From NCBI RefSeq assembly GCF_021018805.1, contig NW_026960608.1:3038001-3102000 (forward strand): DNA of 64,000 bases, read 5' to 3'. The notes under the pieces were generated by a model. It did no database searches. It saw only the letters and a list, made by a program, of their open reading frames with translations, and was not told the DNA's origin. Position numbers and translations under genes: made by a program. The stretch comes from Prinia subflava (Eukaryota > Chordata > Aves > Passeriformes > Cisticolidae). Shown piece after piece: positions 56,350 through 64,000 of the stretch; the stretch's first letter is position 1; the number at the start of each line of letters is the position of its first letter.

Positions 56350-57058
56350 TGTTGGGAGTTAGATTTGTTTCTTTTTTACTTATAGGATTTTTCCCATAAG
56401 TTGCTAGGAAACTAACTACTGAGTACTTATAGGTACTTAAGCAGAACAAAGAGGCCAAAGGAGAGGAGTTGTAGCACCTGGCTACACTTCTTTTGTCTCT
56501 GGGAGTCTCTGGATGGGGAAGATAGTCCAGTCCTGAGGATCTGCCACCATCTGCTCCTGTGCCCAGGAATTCTGAGCTTGCCCTGCTGGAGCTGGGCCGG
56601 CCCTGTCCCACCGCCGCCGTTTCTTTGACACTGCCCTGGGTCTTTGCTGCGCTGTAGCCTCTCACCCCCTGCCCACCGGGACATCCCGCAGTTCCAGCTA
56701 CCCCCGTGGAGCTTCTGATGTATCTCATCAACCAGCCCAGAATTTTCTGCTCATTCCTGCCCTTTCCAGCTCGGTGCTCCTCAGAGTCCTGCAGGGACAC
56801 CGAGATCAGATTGCCCCGGGCTTTGTGAAGCAAAGACCTCTGAGGTTCCTGGTTCTGTTTTGTTGTTAATGCTGTAGTTGTTCTGTTTGCCTTGTTATAC
56901 ATACTAGTAAAGAACTGTTATTCCTATCCCCATACCTTTGTCTGAGAGCCCTTTACTTTCAAAATTATAATAATTTGGAGGGAAGGGGTTTGCATTCTCC
57001 ATTCCAGGGGAGGGTTCGGCTTTTCCCTGGCAGACACCTGTCTTTCCAAACCAAGACA
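56350..57058 (+). mobile_element. Solo LTR, family C (709 bp), TSD GCACG
   Basis: TGTTGGGAGTTAG to CCAAACCAAGACA, flanked by GCACG at 56345-56349 and 57059-57063. Confidence 0.85.
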
Positions 57059-57331
57059 GCACGGTAGAAAGAACTTGATATTCCTAAAGCAGACTTTATA
57101 AAAGCTTTATTGGATTCTAATTTGTAGTATGGGCTATAAATTGTTCAAGCCACAGTGCTCATACCATGTCCCTGACACATTGGGCTGCCCTTGAAGATGT
57201 TCTGTTTAATAAAGTAACTAACTGAGAGATCACTTTCAAGCATCTTATTATGGTTGTATTAAGATGTCCATAGTCATTTGCCTTTGCTTTTAGCACGGAG
57301 AGGGGGGATGAGCTCTGTTAGGGATGGTAAC

Positions 57332-58036
57332 TGTGAAAAATATGGAATGTTAATTCATGTTCTTATAGGTTACGACATATTAAAACTATGAAAATCACTG
57401 TATATATGGGGAATATGAGAATATAAGTTTCAGTCTGCCTTGAAAATTTGTTAAGACAAAAGCAGGCACCACCCTGGAATTTAACATTCAGAAAAGAGAC
57501 AAAGGGATTTACGGAAAACCGGTCAGTCTCTTCAGCACCAGGAGAACACACATTAAGATAAGCCATCAGTCTTCTCCTCCCTGGATGGCAGAGTCATCAG
57601 ATCGTTATCTTCAGCCAACACCCTCGTCCGAGCATCGAACACCACCATTAGAGGAACATCAGCCATATCTGTGGAGATGGACTTTTAGAAACCAGAAATT
57701 GACACCTCGCAGGAAAGAAGGAATTCTTTTCAGCGAAGCCGGAGACAACTATGAATGTGAATAACTAGCTTGGACACAAAGGGACTATGAGGAAATTTTT
57801 GCCAGAGGCGGAATAAAGTCTGTAAAAACTAAGCCCCAAACAAGGCCAATTCGTGAACCTAGGGGGGACGGCAGTCGGTCAAGTACTGCGTCCCGGTTCA
57901 CCCTTGACATTTTCCCGGGTAAAAATAGTCAAATATCTCCGCTGTGGGTGGTTTTGCCAAAATTCTGTAATTCGATCTTTTTGTTAATAAACCAAATTAT
58001 AATTTTAATTGGAATATTGTGTTGGCATTTATAACA
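57332..58036 (+). mobile_element. Solo LTR, family E (705 bp), TSD GTAAC
   Basis: TGTGAAAAATATGG to GGCATTTATAACA, flanked by GTAAC at 57327-57331 and 58037-58041. AATAAACC near 57986. Confirms a five-base duplication for this family. Confidence 0.85.
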
Positions 58037-58041
58037 GTAAC

Positions 58042-58288
58042 TGGAAAATCACAAAGCCTTTACCTCAGTGGGGAAACACACAACACAATGTATGAGGGGA
58101 AAAAGGGCACCATGTCCATCAGAGACTTCTGGGTTTTATTTTTGTCAGTTTTGGGGCTCACCCTGTCTCACCAGACCTTAACTCACAGTACCTCACTGTG
58201 GACGTACAGGAAGCCTGGTGCTGCAGAAAACCCCTGAGAAGCATGGAAGAAAGAAGATTACACCTGATCTGAAAAAACAAAAGGCGTC
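58042..58288. other. Unrecognised
   Basis: Short frames only. Confidence 0.3.
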
Positions 58289-58292
58289 CTGT

Positions 58293-58711
58293 TGATAGTG
58301 GAGAGTTAAAATAATAATTTCTGTTTAAGCTAACGGCGGGTAGTTGGGGGAAGGTAGAAGACGCACAATCTGAACTTTACAGCTGGCTTTGGAACAAACG
58401 TCAGCTTCTGCAACTAGATGCATACAATTGTTTGACTCCAGCCCAGGAGATAATTGAGAAGCATTGTTTTAACCAAATCAAGTAGAACCCAGGGTAAAGC
58501 GTAGGTATGATTTAAGATAGTAACTAAGAAAAAGGATAACCAGTATCTAGGTTAGTTAACATATGTATAATTTGAAACTATAAAAATCACGAATCGACTC
58601 TGTATTCTTGGGCACAAGATTTGGGCACTGTATGCCCCTGTGCCCCGCGCGCTCAAATAAAGAACCGCATATGATCGCCTTCGTGTGGTTATATGTTTTC
58701 CTACGCTAACA
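58293..58711 (+). mobile_element. Solo LTR, family F (419 bp), TSD CTGT
   Basis: TGATAGTGGAGAG to CTACGCTAACA, flanked by CTGT at 58289-58292 and 58712-58715. AATAAAGAACCGCATATGATCG near 58657. It shows the site later hit by the level 3 element in the nest. Confidence 0.85.
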
Positions 58712-59114
58712 CTGTCTCTTCGAAGCTTGCAGACCTTGAGAAAAATAACAGACTGTCAGGCCCATGGATTTATTACAGGCCTGCAACTGGGTTGGGTGAG
58801 AAGAACTGAACACAGATTCTCACACTATAAGTACTGTCTTAGCTCTGCAATAAACAGATTCATTTGCTCTCAGCTTGTGACTCTCGCATTCATACTCCAC
58901 ACCCCACTGTCCCAGGACTCCCCAAAGAGCTGAGGTGGCTGGGCCGAGGGCAGGACCTCCCCACACCCCGCAGGCCCCATCCATGCCCAGCCCCGCCCAG
59001 GAACCGACTCTGCTGCCCAATGGCACTTCAGCCAGCTCAGGGCTGGACCACCTCCTCCACCTCCTCCCCTCCTTCCAGCACCCTCATGGGGCAAAAGGAG
59101 CGCTGAGAGTTCTA
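58712..59114. other. Unrecognised, GC-rich near 58930-59090
   Basis: Probably the start of the CR1 relic or foreign DNA; no domain. Confidence 0.3.
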
Positions 59115-59820
59115 GAGAGCAATAAGGTTTCCCCTCAGCCTCCTTTTCTCCAGGCTAAACAACCCCTGTGGGCCATACTATTGCTGATACAGGCCAGGAT
59201 GCCATTGGCCTTCTTGGCCACCTGGGCACACATTGACTCATGTTCAGCCACTGTTGAACAGCACCCCCAGGTCCTTTTCTGCCAAGCAGCTTTCCAGCCA
59301 CTCTTCTCCCAGCCCGCAGTGCTGAATGCGGTGGGTTTTTGTGACCCAAGTGCAGGACCCAGCACTTGGCCTCTGAACCTCGTACAATTGCCCTCAGTCC
59401 ATATATCCAGCCTGGCCAGATCCCTCTGCAGAGCTTTCCTATCCTCCAGAAGATCAACACTCCCACCCAACTTGGTGTCATCTGTGAACTTGCTGAGGTT
59501 GCACTCAATCTCTTCATCCAAGTCGTTGGTAAAGATGTTAAACAGAACTGGCCCCAGTACTGCGCCCTGGGGAACCCAGTCTCCAGCTGGATGTAACTCC
59601 ATTCACCACCACTCTCTGGGCCCAGCCATCAAGGTTTTCAGCCAGTGAAGAGTGCACCTGTCCAAGTCATGAGCAGTCACTTTCTCCAGGAGAGTGCTGT
59701 TGGAGAGGGTGTCAAAGGCTGTATTGTAGATGGACAACATCCACGGCTTTTCCCTCATCTATTATGTGGGTCACTTTGCTGTAGAAGGAGATCAGGTTGG
59801 TCAAGCAGGGCCTGCCTTTC
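59115..59820 (-). mobile_element. CR1 LINE fragment (ORF2)
   Basis: On the minus strand a 155-codon frame (59602-59135) reads [30 protein letters not shown] and [10 protein letters not shown], the CR1 reverse transcriptase core, then [12 protein letters not shown]. The FADD motif is FTDD here. CR1 sequence also continues up to 59820. It is a dead copy. Confidence 0.85.
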
Positions 59821-60441
59821 TGTGCTGGTTTGAGGGCAAACCAGCTGAAGGAATTAACTCCACACAAATATGCTGTGAGAGATTCCAAGTCAGAACTACA
59901 ATTTAATAGGAAAATTACAATAAAGGCAACAGTACAGAAACACTGGTTTAAACTGAGAAAGTCAGAATATGACCTGACACCCTGTTGGTCAGGGTGGTGA
60001 TGGCAGTCCAATTAAATGGTGGCTACAGTCCTGTTGGAGTGATAGATGTGATTTTATTGAAGTGGTGATCCTGCAGAAAAGGTCTGGTCCTTCTCTGGAG
60101 GTCCAGTGGTGGTTATTGAGCTCTTGTCCTCTGGAAATGCAGTGGTAGTGGTATCGTGGTGTCACAAGCTCCAGATTATGTACACGTAGGAATGTTTGGT
60201 CCCTCCCCCAGGGCGGGGCATCTCACAATAGGATGATATAATTCTATGAGTCATTCTGAGAGATCTTGAGGGCCCATTAGAAGAGACGGCCTCCTCAGGG
60301 TGGCTGCTGCTTCCCCAGAGGGAGTTATCAGGTCTGAATCATGAAGAAGATAAAGAACACTGTTCCACCAATTTTAACAGCTCATGTAGATGGTAGTAGA
60401 ATACATACTTTTGGTTACACATTACATTGCAACCCAAGACA
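59821..60441. repeat. ERVL-type LTR
   Basis: TGTGCTGGTTTGAGGGCAAACC start and CAACCCAAGACA end. No matching flanks, so edges are provisional. Confidence 0.45.
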
Positions 60442-60652
60442 GTATGATCAGAAAGACCACCACTTAATTGAGTCCCTTAAGGCTGAAATCAAAGAAAGTG
60501 AATGAGCTATTACACCAGGGAGACAGATTGTAGTCCTACCTCATTGAGAACATGAAAGCACCCAAATGGGAACAAAGAACCTTTTGAAACATCTAAAGAA
60601 GGTAGTAATAGAATGGAAAATGACTGATATTGTGCAGTCTATTTTATCCTGT

Positions 60653-61140
60653 CTGGGGCTTCAGGGTCAGTCCGATCCCAGCTGCCGTAGGTATTCCTGG
60701 ATAGAGGGGTACCGCTAAGTACCTCCTGTCCAAGTACCTCAGGCAAAGCTCCCAGACACAGGCAATACTTGGCAAGCTCAGCTCAAAGTGATTTCAGCTC
60801 ATTAGCTTGCTAAGTGCCTCCGGCAGATGCAGGGAGAGAGAGGAGAAGCACTGTATGAGGTTCCACACATGAGTCTTTATTGGCATCCTCTGCAAAGGGT
60901 TTCAGTGACAGCTCTTCTGCTGAACTGGGCAGAAGTGGGGCTTTATATAGGGTATCAAGGTTTTGAGAAATGGTCCAATGATATGAGTTGGGGTAAATGT
61001 GACCTATTGTCTTATAGGGAGATAAGAAAGGGTCCGAAGGCAGGAGAGGGGTTACTTGGTCCAGTCACCATGACTAGGCATTTCTTTATCTTAGGAAACT
61101 GATCGCCAGAGAGGCCTCTCAGGCCTCATGGCTGCAACAG
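60653..61140 (-). repeat. LTR-like segment (minus sense)
   Basis: TGTCTGGGGCTTCAGGG near 60650 to GGCTGCAACA near 61139, with minus-sense AATAAAG near 60874 and TATAAAG near 60945. Edges approximate. Confidence 0.4.
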
Positions 61141-61196
61141 TCTATAACAAGCCAACCTGAAATCTGCTGTAGAAACCACTCCGACATGAGCAAAAG

Positions 61197-61524
61197 AGTT
61201 ATGTTAGTATTGACGATTGAGAGAGAGACAGGGAAGACTGACTGGTGATCAGAATCCGTTTTTATGTGAGCTACATATGCTTATATACCATTCTAGGAAG
61301 GCTAGTTATTTTTTACTACAATGATGAGGTTAAACATCACATGAACAAACTTAGACATTTTGCAACACCTCTTGATTGCAGAAGTTGATTCAATCTTCTT
61401 TTCCTGTTGTCAGTCTTGATCCAATCTTCTTGTAATCTTCAAAGCTCTGCTCTTGCCAAGGCATCTTGGTTATCAGACTATGCTAATTAAATTCACAGTA
61501 CCCTCTGTCCTATGTCCACATCTC
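61197..61524 (-). repeat. 3' LTR of a beta-like ERV fragment
   Basis: The minus-sense start TGTGGACATAGGACAG at 61524 is preceded on that strand by a purine tract (GAGAAACGGGGGAGA, about 61538-61525). Shares sequence with 12226-12556. Confidence 0.5.
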
Positions 61525-61989
61525 CCCCGTTTCTCTTAAGTTTATTAATTTTTACACACTCTAAAATACAAGGAATAATTATAACAATACATAATATAAT
61601 GCTTAATACATATAAGCCTATTTTAACTAAATTTCTAATCCACCCATTCAGTCCCCAGTCTCCTAGGAGTCCATTCAGTCAATCAAACCCATTATCTACT
61701 TGCAGTTTGTTTACACTCTCAGGGCTCATGCTTCAGCTCTCATCACGATTCCTGCAACATAAGCTGAATCTGTTACTATATTAAAAGGAATAGAAAATTT
61801 TTGAAAAGCTCTGACAACAGTAGCAAGTTCAACAATTTGCAGAGACCCTTTGACAACAGCAATGTCAGATTGCCAGGCTCTGGTTTCAGAATTTTTCCAT
61901 ACAATCATTGATTTATGGGTTTTCTCAGAGCTATCTCTGAATATTGTTTGGGTGGTGATGAAGTCACCTCTCCTCTCACTGAACCTCAT
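61525..61989 (-). pseudogene. ERV fragment: env tail joined to RNase H
   Basis: Next to the LTR (about 61700-61540, minus) is an apolar stretch, LNGWIRNLVKIGLYVLSIIL and onward, like an Env membrane span. Directly before it in the minus sense, 61989-61726 reads RNase H with VELATVVRAFQKFSIPFNIV and TDSAYVAGIV, close to the RNase H of the 14-22 kb provirus but clearly a different copy. Integrase and most of env, which should lie between, are missing, so an internal deletion has joined pol to env. Confidence 0.6.
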
Positions 61990-62294
61990 TTTCTAAGAGG
62001 CAATTGACATTTGGTCACTGAATAGATGACTATTTTTAACCTGTTGATAGGAACAGACACTTCTCTTTAAGTTCTGTCTATGTAGTTATTAAAGATTTGG
62101 GAAAGGGTTCTAAAGTTTCTAAATTGTCACCCCAGCTACTGTGCACCTATCCCTCTGTTCCTCCCCCAGTGTCCCCTCGGAATGAGTCTGAAAATAGAAA
62201 CAGCTTAAATTTAGCTCAGGATTGCTATTGGCCTTCTGCTATTTCCAGCTCCTTCCTACCCAATTCCAAGGCTAGTGCTAGCCAGGCTAGCCTT
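61990..62294. other. ERV-flanking sequence, no gene
   Basis: Its first part (to about 62060) matches the inverted piece at 12600-12720. Confidence 0.35.
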
Positions 62295-62990
62295 TGAAAA
62301 GAATAGGGCATATGCTTTTATTAATATTCAGCTCTTTATTAAAGTGATCAGCTCATTATTAAAATCATCAGCAGGATTGCAAAGTCTGATCGGAGTTTTC
62401 CACACTACTGCAGCCATCTGAAGGAGCAGGTGCTGTCCCAGTGGATGCTGAGTCCTTGTTCCCATAGAAACAGCTGGCAGTTCTCTCTGGTCAACCATCA
62501 GAAGGCAGAGCAGTGGCAGTCAGCTCTTTGCCCTCAGGGAAAAGTTTCAAGAGTTTCTCATTCTCTGCATAAGTCAGCTCAGCTGGCCAGTTCCCATTCC
62601 ATTCAGGCTCCTCACAGGTCATGGCCAATCTTCAAACCAGGCCAGGAGGTGCATCCACTCCCCGCTCAGCCAGGGCACTATCCAATTCTCTTCTGACGAA
62701 TCTAGCTTCCTGTCCTGGGGTGCAGTTTCCCCAAAAAAAACCTCCCAGGATCCACGGGGGCGGCCCTGCCCTATCTGCATATCCAAATGCATATGCATTT
62801 GTCCTGGTCATAGCCGAGGTTACTCTTGCTAAATGAGGTAGTTACAAAAGACAATAGGGCTATCTAGGTGTGGGCAGCTTCTTTTCACATTTCAATTAGG
62901 TAGGGAAAAGTTGCCAGGCAACTTTCCTTCAGGGCAGCTCTCCCTACTCAGATTGTCTGGGGTGTGGGGGGGTGTTACTCTAGCCAGGAG
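62295..62990 (-). repeat. LTR, family G (minus sense)
   Basis: The minus-sense end is TTCTTTTCA at 62295. It aligns in inverse orientation with 63590-64000 and with 35720-36340. The outer edge is approximate. Confidence 0.6.
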
Positions 62991-63439
62991 AGGGTCAGTT
63001 GTGGGGTGGTTGTTTTGTTGTTTTGTTGTTGTTTTTTTTTTTTCTTTTCTTTCGTTCCTAACAGCCTTGATTCTGACCTTCACCCCTGCCCCAACCCCAT
63101 CTACCCTGTAATAACATCCTCTTCTATGAGAAATGATGAAACCAGCCATGTGGCCGGATCTGCTGTTTTAAATGAACTACCACGAATTTTGCCTGCTTTG
63201 CTCACCCGGAATGGCGTCTGTGACCCACCGCCACCCTTCCCCTCCCCCTCCCCACTGCGTGGCCCCAGTCCCGCGGCGGGCCCCATCCCCAAGGTGGGTG
63301 TTCCCCCTGGGGTCAGCCCCGCCCCTGTCGCTGCCTCTGCTCCACCCTTCCCCGCCCCCGCGGTGGCCCCTCTCCCTTCTTCGCATCAGTTTCCCCCACC
63401 CCCGCACCCTCCCCCACCCGATCCCGGCCACGTGCTGAC
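62991..63439. other. Spacer between inverted LTRs, GC-rich
   Basis: A T-run is at about 63026-63044, then very C-rich sequence from 63220. The C-rich part may belong to the next LTR. No gene. Confidence 0.3.
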
Positions 63440-64000
63440 TGTTATGAAGAAGCTTCCCGGATGGGAGGGGCTGGGCTGCCCCTGTCCTGGCCCCGTGGAG
63501 GACAGGTCGCCCAGTCCCCCCGGGGAAAGCGCGGAGCACGCATTGGCATGTTAAAAGAGCTCTGGGAGTGCAGCCCCCCCTCCTCCCAATTTGTGCTTTC
63601 ACCCAGCCTTTTGGAAGAATGGGGGTTTCTCCTGGTTGTAACCCCCACACCCTAGCAAGTTTGAAGACAGAGGGAAGCTGCCCCGAAGGGAAAGGCAGCA
63701 TTCTTCTACCTCATTAAAATGTGAAAAGGAGCGGCTCCGGCCTTGATGGCCCAGCCATTGTTTGCTGTAACTACCTCAGCTGGGATACCTCTGCTTCAGG
63801 ATACCTCTGCTTTGACCAGGACCAATGCATATGCATTTTTATATGCAAATAAAACTGCCCCTGTGAATCCTGGGAGAGGTTTTTTTGGAGAAACTGCACC
63901 CCAAGACAAGAAGCTAGATGTGTCAGAGGAGAATTAGATAGTGTCCTAGCCGAGCAAGAAGTAGATGCACCCCCTGGCCTGGTTTGAAGATTTACCATAA
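63440..64000 (+). repeat. LTR, family G, runs off the window
   Basis: GCATTGGCATGTTAAAAGAG matches 35730 and ATGCATATGCATTTTTATATGCAAATAAAACTGCCCC matches the inverted copy at 62790-62760. Its end lies outside. Confidence 0.6.

Noticed and set aside
62964..63554. 196-codon proline-rich frame
   Set aside because: Driven by C-rich repeats between and within LTRs; low complexity and no domain.
1..64000. Search for CRISPR arrays, tRNA or rRNA genes, telomeric repeats and bacterial operons
   Set aside because: None seen; the sequence is vertebrate, repeat-dominated DNA, and regularly spaced repeats found are LTR or simple repeats.

Overview
The window looks like repeat-dense nuclear DNA from a bird. 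The diagnostic pieces are several CR1 LINE fragments (at about 44.8, 54.3-55.0, 55.9 and 59.1-59.8 kb) and a large load of endogenous retroviruses (ERVs) and solo LTRs with avian-type features: beta-like pol with dUTPase-protease, Lys and Trp primer sites, and ERVL-type LTRs. I recognise no intact host gene, rRNA, tRNA or CRISPR array. The ERV density, with at least one young provirus, would fit a W chromosome or another low-recombination region; that is inference.

Layout. 0-5 kb: minus-strand ERV 5' end (dUTPase remnant, gag matrix, Lys3-like PBS, 5' LTR). Its LTR was hit at the TATA box by another LTR (1693-2449, TSD GGTTTA). Further LTRs follow to about 5.4 kb. 5.8-13.7 kb: a decayed ERV with LTRs at 5785-6866 and 13246-13670, a Trp-type PBS and a gag matrix remnant, itself hit by other LTRs. 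14274-22426: the best-preserved provirus, minus strand, with 327-bp LTRs and a perfect 6-bp TSD (TCCCTG). It holds gag, dUTPase-protease and pol with frameshifts, and an uninterrupted 448-codon env. 22.4-27 kb: LTR relics, including a solo LTR at 24004-24812 (TSD CCTGG). 27.2-29.8 kb: an env pseudogene split by an insertion. 31.1-33.3 kb: four LTRs nested one inside another, with TSDs of 4, 5, 4 and 6 bp. 34-44 kb: more LTRs, AT-rich sequence and a CR1 piece. 45112-51935: a 6.8-kb provirus with a near-perfect Lys1,2 PBS and 5-bp TSD (CAATG) that lacks nearly all of pol. 52-61 kb: solo LTRs (57332-58036, TSD GTAAC; 58293-58711, TSD CTGT; 56350-57058, TSD GCACG) and CR1 fragments. 61-64 kb: a rearranged beta-like ERV fragment and two copies of one LTR family facing each other.

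The coding pieces do not form a working host pathway; they are parts of independent retroelements. The main points of interest are the env ORF that stayed open while gag and pol decayed, the four-level nest, G-to-A differences confined to GG between the LTRs of the 45-52 kb provirus, covarying tandem hairpins in one LTR family, and the unusual gene content of the 45-52 kb provirus. All boundaries and alignments were read by eye.
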